Assembly (NCBI GenBank): GCA_019683625.1
Contig: JADGHY010000019.1
Coordinates: 1-15,526 of the forward strand
Source of the DNA: Thermoflavifilum sp.
GTDB taxonomy: Bacteria > Bacteroidota > Bacteroidia > Chitinophagales > Chitinophagaceae
Direction of reading: 5' to 3'
Length of the DNA stretch: 15,526 bases
Shown one piece after another: positions 1 through 7,565 of this stretch. The notes under the pieces are model-generated. The model was given only the letters and a program-made list of their open reading frames with translations, searched no databases and was not told the origin of the DNA. A program made the position numbers and the translations under genes. How positions within the stretch are numbered: the stretch's first letter is position 1; every line of letters starts with the position of its first letter.

Positions 1-29
1 TTGCAAGGCTTGAAATTAAAATAAATTTC
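1..29 (+). promoter_or_regulatory. Possible alaS promoter at window edge
   Basis: TAAATTTC at 22-29 is one base off the Bacteroidota -7 box TAnnTTTG. A TTG at 1-3 lies 18 bases upstream, about where the TTTG-type -33 element belongs, but it is cut by the window edge. Transcription would start near 36, giving a leader of about 50 bases before alaS. This is a consensus match only, and the region is AT-rich, so chance matches are likely. Confidence 0.3.
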
Positions 30-85
30 GCTAACCTGATTATATCCGTAAACCGCAAAATAATCATTTATCTTAATTACCCGTT

Positions 86-2713
86 ATGCCATTGACTGCC
101 CGTGAGATTCGACAACAATTTCTGGATTTTTTCCGCAGCAAAGGACATGTGATTGTGCCTTCTTCCCCGATCGTGGTCAAAAACGATCCTACATTGCTTT
201 TCACCAATGCGGGTATGAATCCGTTCAAGGATTATTTTCTGGGCACGAAAGTACCGCACCATCGCAGGATTGCCGATACCCAAAAATGCCTGCGGGTAAG
301 CGGAAAACATAATGATCTGGAAGAAGTAGGGCGGGATACCTATCACCATACCATGTTTGAAATGCTGGGCAACTGGAGCTTTGGGGATTATTTCAAAGAA
401 GAAGCCATTGCCTGGGCCTGGGAATTGCTCACCCAAGTTTACCAAATACCTGCCGACAGGCTTTATGCCACCGTGTTTGAAGGAGATGCAGCCGAACATA
501 TTCCTCCCGACAAAGAGGCCTACCAATGCTGGACCCGTTGGCTGCCTGCCGATCGTATCCTGCAGGGCAAGAAAAAAGATAATTTCTGGGAAATGGGCGA
601 TACCGGCCCCTGTGGCCCTTGTACCGAAATCCATATCGATTGCCGCAGCGACGAACAGCGAAACCAGGTGCCTGGCGCCACCCTTATCAATAAAGATCAT
701 CCGGAAGTTATTGAAATCTGGAACCTGGTATTCATTCAATTCAACCGCTTGAAGAATGGCCGACTGGAACAGCTTCCTGCCCGACATGTGGATACCGGCA
801 TGGGACTGGAAAGGCTGGTAAGAGTCCTGCAAGGGAAACAAAGCAATTACGATACAGATTTGTTTTCCCCCATCATCAAAGCCACAGAAGAGCTTGTGGG
901 GATCCGCTACAATGGCGGCCAGGATTATCAGGCCATCAGCTTCCGCGTCATTGCCGACCATATCCGGGCCTTATGCTTTACCATTGCCGATGGCCAGCTG
1001 CCTTCCAATACGGGCGCAGGCTATGTGATCCGGCGCATTCTCCGCAGGGCCGTAAGATATTATTATTCCCATCTTGGTATCCAAGAACCCCTGCTCTATC
1101 AGCTGGTGCCCATAGTGGGTAACCTCTTTCAAGATGTTTTTCCGGAAGTCCAGCAACAACAAACTTTCATCGCCAAAATCCTCTACGAGGAAGAACAACA
1201 TTTTCTCAAAACCCTTGACACCGGCATACAAAAAATTGAAGCTTATTTTGAAACGGCAACTACCCACGAGATCCCCGGCCAGCTTGCGTTTGAGCTGTTC
1301 GACACTTATGGCTTCCCCATCGACCTCACCCGCATCATCGCTGCCGAAAAAGGGTTTACCGTGGATGAAGCCGGATTTCAACAAGCCCTTCAAATACAAA
1401 AGAATCGTTCCCGACAGGCCACGGCTCTGGAAGTGAACGATTGGATTATCCTTCAGGAAGCTCATGCTGATTTTGTGGGCTATGAAAAATTGCATACCAC
1501 CACCCGTGTGTTGCGCTACCGGCAAGTGAAAGAAAAAGGCAAAAGCTTCTACCAAATCGTGTTGAAGGAAACACCCTTTTATGCGGAAAGTGGCGGACAG
1601 ATGGGCGATACGGGATGGCTGATCCAGGATAGGCAAAAAATTGCCGTGTGGGATACCCGTAAGGAAAATGACCTGATTGTGCATCTCACCAGCCAACTGC
1701 CTGCCAGCCTGGAACAGCCCGTGGAAGCCCAAGTGGATGAGAATCGCCGGCAAAGGCTCATGCTCAACCATTCCGCCACCCATCTGCTGCATGCTGCTTT
1801 GCGGAAAATCCTGGGTACCCATGTGCAACAAAAAGGCTCCCTGGTGCATCCGGATTACCTGCGATTTGATTTTTCCCACTTTAATAAACTGAGCCCTTCT
1901 GAGATCAAAGACATTGAATCGCTGGTCAACGCAAAAATCCGGGCCAATATACCGGTTGAAATTCAGTACCTGCCTCGTGAACAGGCCTTGCAGATGGGCG
2001 CCATGGCTTTGTTCGGGGAAAAGTACGGAGAAATGGTGCGGGTGGTAACTATGGATCCCCGCTATTCCATTGAATTGTGCGGAGGCACACATGTGAGGCA
2101 AACCGGCGAAATAGGATTTTTCCTCATCACCTCCGAAACCGCCGTGGCTGCCGGTGTCAGGCGTATTGAAGCCCTTACCGGAGAAACAGCCTGGCAATAT
2201 GTGCGCCAACAGCTGGATGTGTTGGCTACTGCCGAAGAAATACTTCGCAAGCCGCGCCAGTTGGTAGATGCCTTGGAAAAGCTGCTGGAAGAAAAATCTT
2301 CGCTGGAAAAACAATATCAATCCCTGGAACAAAAATGGCTCGCCTATCAGGCCAAACAACTGGCCCAACAAGCCCAGCTCATACAGGATCTGCGCTTCGT
2401 GGGCCAAATCGTGGATGTGCCTTCGGCCGATGCCCTGAAACAATTAGGATTTTCCCTCCGCGACCTGCTGCTGCCCACCTATTTGATTGTGCTTGCTGCC
2501 GCCATCGAAGGAAAAGCACAAGTACTTATCCTGATAGACGAATACACGGCTGCCCATCATCACTGGCATGCAGGAGAATGGATGAAAAAGCATATTGCTC
2601 CGCTGATTCAGGGCGGCGGAGGCGGACAGGCTACCATAGCCACCGGCGGCGGCAAAAACATCGCATCCCTTTCGGCAGTGATAACCCAGATTCATCAACT
2701 TGCACAATCCTGA
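86..2713 (+). CDS. alaS: Alanyl-tRNA synthetase
   Basis: Class II alanyl-tRNA synthetase, which attaches alanine to tRNA-Ala in the cytosol and hydrolyses mischarged Ser/Gly-tRNA. At 875 residues it has the full family length. The N-terminal catalytic core (about 1-240) shows the early stretch with TNAGMNPFKDYF (40-51), the RIADTQKCLR and HHTMFEMLGNWSFGDYF region (61-103), GDTGPCGPCTEIH (171-183), and motif-3-like GAGYVIRRILRRAVR (310-324). The editing domain carries its zinc ligands: H562 and H566 in NHSATH, and C665 and H669 in CGGTH. A coiled coil (about 725-765) leads into a C-Ala domain with a glycine-rich loop, GGGGG at 843-847. The ATG at 86 gives the standard N-terminus (MPLTAREIRQQFLDFF). 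There is no Shine-Dalgarno sequence, as is usual in Bacteroidota. No clear terminator follows the TGA. All key residues appear intact. Confidence 0.98.
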   Translation: MPLTAREIRQQFLDFFRSKGHVIVPSSPIVVKNDPTLLFTNAGMNPFKDYFLGTKVPHHRRIADTQKCLRVSGKHNDLEEVGRDTYHHTMFEMLGNWSFGDYFKEEAIAWAWELLTQVYQIPADRLYATVFEGDAAEHIPPDKEAYQCWTRWLPADRILQGKKKDNFWEMGDTGPCGPCTEIHIDCRSDEQRNQVPGATLINKDHPEVIEIWNLVFIQFNRLKNGRLEQLPARHVDTGMGLERLVRVLQGKQSNYDTDLFSPIIKATEELVGIRYNGGQDYQAISFRVIADHIRALCFTIADGQLPSNTGAGYVIRRILRRAVRYYYSHLGIQEPLLYQLVPIVGNLFQDVFPEVQQQQTFIAKILYEEEQHFLKTLDTGIQKIEAYFETATTHEIPGQLAFELFDTYGFPIDLTRIIAAEKGFTVDEAGFQQALQIQKNRSRQATALEVNDWIILQEAHADFVGYEKLHTTTRVLRYRQVKEKGKSFYQIVLKETPFYAESGGQMGDTGWLIQDRQKIAVWDTRKENDLIVHLTSQLPASLEQPVEAQVDENRRQRLMLNHSATHLLHAALRKILGTHVQQKGSLVHPDYLRFDFSHFNKLSPSEIKDIESLVNAKIRANIPVEIQYLPREQALQMGAMALFGEKYGEMVRVVTMDPRYSIELCGGTHVRQTGEIGFFLITSETAVAAGVRRIEALTGETAWQYVRQQLDVLATAEEILRKPRQLVDALEKLLEEKSSLEKQYQSLEQKWLAYQAKQLAQQAQLIQDLRFVGQIVDVPSADALKQLGFSLRDLLLPTYLIVLAAAIEGKAQVLILIDEYTAAHHHWHAGEWMKKHIAPLIQGGGGGQATIATGGGKNIASLSAVITQIHQLAQS

Positions 2714-2782
2714 TAATCTGTTACCAAACCGCTTTCAAATCGCTGCAAAACCCTTGCAAAAGCCCTTCACAAGCCATCACAA

Positions 2783-2853
2783 CTTTAACATTCTCTTCGG
2801 CGAACATCGGGGGATTTAACAGTTCATTAGCCGCAGTGGCTGTACGGTTAAAG
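2783..2853. repeat. TTTAACA repeats before the PDZ gene
   Basis: In the gap between alaS and the PDZ gene, TTTAACA occurs at 2784-2790 and again at 2815-2821, 31 bases apart, which is about three helical turns. An inverted copy, GTTAAAG (2847-2853), abuts the -7 box of the downstream gene and pairs with CTTTAAC at 2783-2789. Repeats on one face of the helix next to a promoter could be an operator or an activator site. They are short and in AT-rich DNA, so chance is a real alternative. The rest of 2714-2868 holds no gene I can support. Confidence 0.25.
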
Positions 2854-2861
2854 TAAATTTG
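2854..2861 (+). promoter_or_regulatory. -7 promoter box for the PDZ protein gene
   Basis: TAAATTTG is an exact match to the Bacteroidota -7 consensus TAnnTTTG. It lies 28 bases before the preferred ATG at 2890, so the expected transcript start is near 2868 with a short leader. I see no clear TTTG at the -33 position. If this box is used, the transcript would begin at or after the TTG at 2869, which argues against that codon as the start. Confidence 0.45.
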
Positions 2862-2889
2862 CTATGCTTTGTGGTTAAACATGCACTGT

Positions 2890-3909
2890 ATGAAAAGATG
2901 GATCTTATTCCTCCTGTTAACCATGCTGGGATATATGCCTCAGGCATTTGCCCAACATACCTCAGATGCTTCTACACCAAAAGCATATCAGGAAATCATC
3001 ATTCGCCAACGCGGACAGATGAATCCTAACCTGGACATTCATATCAAAGGCGGAGAAGTTTGGATTAATGGAAAAAAATATGATCAGTACAGCGATAGCT
3101 CATTAACCGTGATCGAAAGAAAGATTCCGCTCCGCGATGGCAACAGTTATATCTTTGAACAATCCCCTAATCCACATATTCGCATTTATCCGTTTGGCGA
3201 CCAGGATTCCAACCAGTCATCCCGGCCATTGCTGGGGGTAATGACTTCTCAGGCCGAAGATCAAGGGGGTGCTAAAATTGAAGAAGTGGTGCGCGGTACG
3301 GCTGCTGATAGTGCCGGCCTGCAAGCAGGAGATATCATCACCCGCGTTGATGCACATCTGATCCATTCCCCACAGGAACTGGCCGACGTCATTGGCCATT
3401 ATCAGCCCGGCGATGAAATTACCATCACCTATCTGCGCAATCATCAAACCCAAACCACAAAAGTCCGCCTGGGCAAGCAGGAAAGCAATCCGGTGGATTT
3501 ATTTGGCATCAATCCTTCTCCCGATTTTCCTATGCCGAACATGCGATCTTATCGCAATTTTTCTATGCCCTATCCTGATTTTCATGGATTTAACTTCCCG
3601 GATATTCATCCTTTTCTGTCTGAAAATCCTTCACCTAAATTAGGACTTACCATTGAGGATACGGAAGGAAACAATGGAGTAAAAGTATTGAAGGTGCAAC
3701 CCGATATGCCAGCTGCTAAAGCCGGGGTGAAGGTGGGTGATCTCATCACTGCAATGGGCGGACAGCAAATCCGGAATGTGAACGATATGGTACAGGCGCT
3801 GCACAATTACCAGAACAGCCGTTCCGTAACCCTGAAAATCAAACGGGATAACCAAACCCATACCCTGACGCTTACTTTACCACACACGCTCAGGAAAATG
3901 GATTTATAA
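2890..3909 (+). CDS. Secreted tandem-PDZ protein without protease domain
   Basis: A 339-residue exported protein of unknown specific function. The ATG at 2890 gives a clean signal peptide: Lys-Arg, a hydrophobic core (WILFLLLTMLGY), and cleavage after AFA before QH. An ATG at 2881 would add only three residues. Residues about 20-110 form an unrecognised, probably beta-rich region. PDZ 1 spans about 113-195 (LLGVMTSQ, then AGLQAGDIITRVDAHLI). PDZ 2 spans about 250-330 (KLGLTIED, then AGVKVGDLITAMGGQQI). A linker rich in Pro, Phe and Met (about 204-248) separates them. Tandem PDZ domains of this type usually follow a trypsin-like domain in DegP/HtrA proteases, but no His-Asp-Ser triad or GNSGG motif is present. 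I infer a periplasmic or surface adaptor that binds protein C-termini or unfolded segments. The gene appears to be a single transcription unit closed by the terminator at 3963-4004. Confidence 0.85.
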   Translation: MKRWILFLLLTMLGYMPQAFAQHTSDASTPKAYQEIIIRQRGQMNPNLDIHIKGGEVWINGKKYDQYSDSSLTVIERKIPLRDGNSYIFEQSPNPHIRIYPFGDQDSNQSSRPLLGVMTSQAEDQGGAKIEEVVRGTAADSAGLQAGDIITRVDAHLIHSPQELADVIGHYQPGDEITITYLRNHQTQTTKVRLGKQESNPVDLFGINPSPDFPMPNMRSYRNFSMPYPDFHGFNFPDIHPFLSENPSPKLGLTIEDTEGNNGVKVLKVQPDMPAAKAGVKVGDLITAMGGQQIRNVNDMVQALHNYQNSRSVTLKIKRDNQTHTLTLTLPHTLRKMDL

Positions 3910-3962
3910 AGAAGCTTGTTTGTCGGGTTATCAGGCAATCAGGCAAATACAGGTTGAGGTGA

Positions 3963-4004
3963 AACGGGTAATCTGCCTTCGGGAGATTGCCCGTTATTTT
4001 TTTT
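3963..4004 (+). terminator. Rho-independent terminator with UUCG loop
   Basis: The arms AACGGGTAATCT (3963-3974) and AGATTGCCCGTT (3984-3995) form a 12-base-pair stem with one wobble pair. They close on a C-TTCG-G tetraloop, with T8 at 3997-4004. The T tract follows on the + strand, so it ends the PDZ gene. On the - strand the same hairpin lies about 25 bases after the icmF stop but is followed by only three Ts, so it would be at best a weak terminator for icmF. Confidence 0.9.
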
Positions 4005-4019
4005 ACCGCAGCAAACAGC

Positions 4020-7000
4020 TTACATATTTCTGCGATAACGCCCGCCCACTTCATATAAGCTGTGGGTAATCTGGCCAAGCGAGCAATACTTCACCGTTTC
4101 CATAAGTTCTGAAAAGATATTCTGCTGCTGACGTGCGGCTTGCTTTAGGCGAGCCAACATGCCAGGAGCCTGTTCGGCATGCCGGGCATGAAAAGCCTGC
4201 AGGTTAAAAATCTGTTGGTCTTTTTCCTCTTTTGTACTGCGGATGACTTCATGGGGAATAACGGTGGGAGATCCTTTTTTATTCAAAAATGTATTTACTC
4301 CAATGATGGGTAATTCACCGCTGTGTTTCAATGCCTCATAATGCAAACTCTCCTCCTGAATCCGGTTGCGCTGGTACATCCGTTCCATGGCACCAAGCAC
4401 TCCTCCGCGTGAGGATATGCGTTCAAACTCGGCTAATACGGCTTCTTCGACCAGGTCGGTAAGTGTTTCAATCAGAAACGAACCCTGAATAAAGTTTTCC
4501 GTTTTGGCCGTTCCCAATTCTCGGTTAATGATCAGCTGGATGGCCATGGCACGGCGCACGCTTTCCTCGGTAGGCGTAGTAATGGCTTCATCATAAGCAT
4601 TGGTGTGAAGCGAATTACAGTTGTCATAAATAGCATACAAAGCCTGCAGGGTGGTGCGGATATCGTTAAAATCAATTTCCTGTGCATGCAGGCTGCGGCC
4701 ACTGGTTTGGATATGGTATTTTAATTTCTGTGATCGTTCATTGCCTTTGTACAAATAACGGATAGCTTTTGCCCAGATACGCCGTGCCACACGGCCAATG
4801 ACGCTGTATTCGGCATCCATGCCATTGCTGAAAAAGAACGACAGATTATGCATAAAATCATCCACTTGCATTCCCCGGCTCAAGTAATATTCCACATAGG
4901 TAAATCCATTGGCTAAGGTAAAAGCCAGCTGGGTAATCGGGTTGGCACCGGCTTCGGCAATATGGTACCCGCTGATAGACACGCTGTAGAAATTGCGCAT
5001 CTGGTGCTGAATGAAATATTCCTGCACATCCCCCATCAGTTTCAGGGCAAATTCCGTGGAAAAAATGCAGGTATTTTGTGCCTGGTCTTCCTTCAAGATA
5101 TCGGCCTGAACGGTACCCCGCACCTGTTGAAGGGTTTTCGCTTTGATTTGGGCATATATTTCGGCAGGCAACACCTGATCACCTGTCACGCCCAACAGCC
5201 GCAAACCCAATCCGTTATGGCCTTCTGGTAAGCGTTCCGGAGCAAGTGGATTGTAATACACAGGGCGAGGATGCGAGGCAAAGATTTCGGCCATACGAGC
5301 CTGCACCGCATCCCACTGGGAATGGGCATCAATCCATTTTTCACATTGCTGATCGATGGCTGCATTCAGGAAAAAAGCCAGGATTATGGGCGCAGGGCCA
5401 TTGATGGTCATGCTCACCGAGGTGTGGGGATCACACAAGTCAAATCCACTATACAACTTTTTGGCATCATCGAGGGTGGCTATACTCACGCCGCTGTTGC
5501 CAATTTTGCCGTAAATATCGGGCTGCTCGGCAGGGTCTTCACCATACAAGGTGACGCTGTCAAATGCGGTAGACAGGCGGCGGGCGGGCTGTTCTGCGGC
5601 TAAATAATGAAATCGCTTGTTGGTGCGTTCCGGACATCCTTCACCGGCAAACATGCGCATAGGCTCTTCCTCTGTGCGCTTCAACGGAAATACACCTGCC
5701 GTGAAAGGGAAGCGCCCCGGCACATTTTCCTGCAGCTGCCAACGCAACACATCGCCCCAGTCCTGATAACGAGGCAATATCACCCGGGGCAAACGCGTGC
5801 CGCTCAATGTCGTGTAAAACAAGGGTTGATGAATATCCTTTCCGCGTACCTGATATACCATCTCATCCTGTTGATAGGCCTGCTGCATGGCCGGCCAGGA
5901 TTCAATGCTGCTGCGGCATTCCGGATCTAAGGCCGAAATGAGCTGCTGCCTAAGCTTTTCCACCGCTGCCCTTTCGGGTGAGCCTTCCGCAAGCTGGGCC
6001 AAGGTACCTTCTACCTGATACCACTTGCTGGCCAACGCTGCCTGTTCCTGCACCCACTGGTTGTAACGACGAATCGTGTCCACGATATCCGATAAATAGC
6101 GTGTCCGCCGGGGGGGAATAATGGCCGGAAACACGGGATGTTGGTCTGCAGCAATATCCACCTTGGGTGATCCAAAGGAGAGTCCAGTCTTGGTTTCAAT
6201 TCGCTGGATGATGAGCTGGAATAATCTGTTCACCCCGCTGTCGTGGAATTGCGAGGCAATGGTGCCCACCACAGGCAATTGCTCCGGCTTTGCCTGCCAG
6301 AGGCCATGGTTGCGTTGATATTGTTTGCACACGGCCAGATAGGCATCTTCAGCACCGGCCTTATCGAACTTGTTGATGGCTACAATATCGGCATAATCCA
6401 GCATGTTGATTTTTTCCAGCTGCGAGGCAGCACCATATTCGGGTGTCATCACATACAGGCTCACATCGCAGTGATCGACGATAGAGGTATCGCCCTGCCC
6501 CACACCCGCACTTTCCAGGATAATGAAATCGAAACCAGCTTGTTTCACCACCTGCAAGGCCGCATGGATAGCCTGGCTCAGGGAGCTTTCCTGTTGGCGG
6601 GTAGCCAGCGAACGCATGTACACCCGCGGGTCACTGGCAGTGTTCATCCGAATCCGATCGCCCAACAAGGCCCCTCCCGAACGCCGCCGCGAAGGATCCA
6701 CGGCAATGATGGCTACCGTCTTCTGCGGATAGGCTTCCAGGAAACGCAATACGATTTCGTCGGTTAGGGAAGATTTACCCGATCCTCCCACGCCCGTGAT
6801 GCCCAGCACAGGCACCGCAACCTCCGGAGTTGCAAGATGAGCTGGCTCATTCCTCAGTTCGGCCTCTGTGATAGCCCGTGCAATCTGTACCACAGGCTTG
6901 AAGGTATGTAAGGCATAGCGGGGCGAAGCAGCATTGGCTTGGTGTGCCCTCCGGGAAGATAACCGGTTCTTGCGCTGCTCGCGGCAACGCCGCAAAACAT

Positions 7001-7439
7001 CGTCGATCATCCCTTCCAGGCCCATCTGCCGGCCATCATCTGGTGCATAAATACGCGCAATGCCATATTTGTGCAGTTCCGAAATTTCCTGTGGCAGAAT
7101 CGTTCCCCCACCTCCGCCAAAAATCAGGATATGTTCACCCTGGTTGTCGTGCAGCAAATCATAGAGGTAGGTAAAAAATTCCATGTGGCCTCCCTGGTAA
7201 CTGGTCACGGCCACGGCATCGGCATCCTCTTCCAAGGCAGCTTTGGCTATTTCGTACACACTTCGGTTATGCCCAAGATGAATGACCTCCGCTCCCTTGC
7301 TTTGCATGATGCGTCGCATGATGTTGATGGCAGCATCATGCCCGTCGAACAGGCTTGCAGCCGTTACAATGCGAATGGGATAATCAGGTAAAGCATCGGC
7401 TGCTGCGGCCTCCGTAGCGATGGTGATTTCATTCTCCAT
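4020..7439 (-). CDS. icmF: Fused isobutyryl-CoA mutase IcmF
   Basis: An adenosylcobalamin-dependent acyl-CoA mutase carrying its own G-protein chaperone, expected to interconvert isobutyryl-CoA and n-butyryl-CoA in the cytosol. The 1139 residues hold three parts in the IcmF order. The B12-binding domain (about 20-150) has DGHDAA (D32, H34) and GGGGTILPQEI (108-118). The MeaB-like GTPase (about 205-420) has P-loop GVGGSGKSS (216-224), VDPSRRRSGGALLGDR (247-262), ESAGVGQGD (309-317) and NKFD (356-359). The mutase TIM barrel (about 530-1139) has SGYHIAEAGA with H826. Methylmalonyl-CoA mutases have Tyr in TIRQYAGF and Arg in KEFMVRNTY. The matching sites here read MRMFAGE (F597) and KEDQAQNT (Q788), the Phe/Gln pair that defines IcmF. 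The ATG at 7439 gives a normal N-terminus. Trehalase lies 126 bases upstream on the same strand, and no functional link is evident. Confidence 0.94.
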   Translation of the reverse strand: MENEITIATEAAAADALPDYPIRIVTAASLFDGHDAAINIMRRIMQSKGAEVIHLGHNRSVYEIAKAALEEDADAVAVTSYQGGHMEFFTYLYDLLHDNQGEHILIFGGGGGTILPQEISELHKYGIARIYAPDDGRQMGLEGMIDDVLRRCREQRKNRLSSRRAHQANAASPRYALHTFKPVVQIARAITEAELRNEPAHLATPEVAVPVLGITGVGGSGKSSLTDEIVLRFLEAYPQKTVAIIAVDPSRRRSGGALLGDRIRMNTASDPRVYMRSLATRQQESSLSQAIHAALQVVKQAGFDFIILESAGVGQGDTSIVDHCDVSLYVMTPEYGAASQLEKINMLDYADIVAINKFDKAGAEDAYLAVCKQYQRNHGLWQAKPEQLPVVGTIASQFHDSGVNRLFQLIIQRIETKTGLSFGSPKVDIAADQHPVFPAIIPPRRTRYLSDIVDTIRRYNQWVQEQAALASKWYQVEGTLAQLAEGSPERAAVEKLRQQLISALDPECRSSIESWPAMQQAYQQDEMVYQVRGKDIHQPLFYTTLSGTRLPRVILPRYQDWGDVLRWQLQENVPGRFPFTAGVFPLKRTEEEPMRMFAGEGCPERTNKRFHYLAAEQPARRLSTAFDSVTLYGEDPAEQPDIYGKIGNSGVSIATLDDAKKLYSGFDLCDPHTSVSMTINGPAPIILAFFLNAAIDQQCEKWIDAHSQWDAVQARMAEIFASHPRPVYYNPLAPERLPEGHNGLGLRLLGVTGDQVLPAEIYAQIKAKTLQQVRGTVQADILKEDQAQNTCIFSTEFALKLMGDVQEYFIQHQMRNFYSVSISGYHIAEAGANPITQLAFTLANGFTYVEYYLSRGMQVDDFMHNLSFFFSNGMDAEYSVIGRVARRIWAKAIRYLYKGNERSQKLKYHIQTSGRSLHAQEIDFNDIRTTLQALYAIYDNCNSLHTNAYDEAITTPTEESVRRAMAIQLIINRELGTAKTENFIQGSFLIETLTDLVEEAVLAEFERISSRGGVLGAMERMYQRNRIQEESLHYEALKHSGELPIIGVNTFLNKKGSPTVIPHEVIRSTKEEKDQQIFNLQAFHARHAEQAPGMLARLKQAARQQQNIFSELMETVKYCSLGQITHSLYEVGGRYRRNM

Positions 7440-7565
7440 ACGCGGGATTTGAGTTTCTGCAATTTACGAAAACACCAAGAGCTTGGCAGACCGCAAAACC
7501 GCGGGTGATAAAGATTTTCAAGATCTGAAAGAAATAGCTTTCCTACCTGAAAAAGAAAAAAGAAT
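7440..7565 (-). other. icmF-trehalase intergenic region
   Basis: This 126-base gap holds no gene. Read on the - strand it starts T-rich just after the trehalase stop. It then carries two small hairpins: CCGC/GCGG with a GGTTTT loop (7491-7504), and the palindromic CCAAGCTCTTGG (about 7475-7486) followed by TGTTTTCG. The second could weakly terminate the trehalase transcript. TAAATTGC nearer icmF resembles a -7 box but lacks a well-placed -33 element. I see no cobalamin riboswitch features; the region is too short for a complete one. Confidence 0.35.

Noticed and set aside
971..2443. A 490-codon open frame on the - strand inside alaS, plus a 294-codon one at 77-961
   Set aside because: Both are fully antisense to a confidently identified alaS. 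Their translations show no recognisable domain and look like codon-bias shadows.
2869..2871. TTG at 2869 as start of the PDZ protein
   Set aside because: It sits at the predicted transcript start and adds residues before the Lys-Arg of the signal peptide. ATGs at 2881 and 2890 are better.
6243..6767. A 174-codon + strand frame inside icmF
   Set aside because: It lies antisense to the GTPase domain of icmF, and its translation has no domain character.
7440..7565. Cobalamin riboswitch before the B12-dependent icmF
   Set aside because: I see no B12-box-like sequence and the gap is too short for a full riboswitch. IcmF uses B12 as a cofactor, so such control is not expected anyway.
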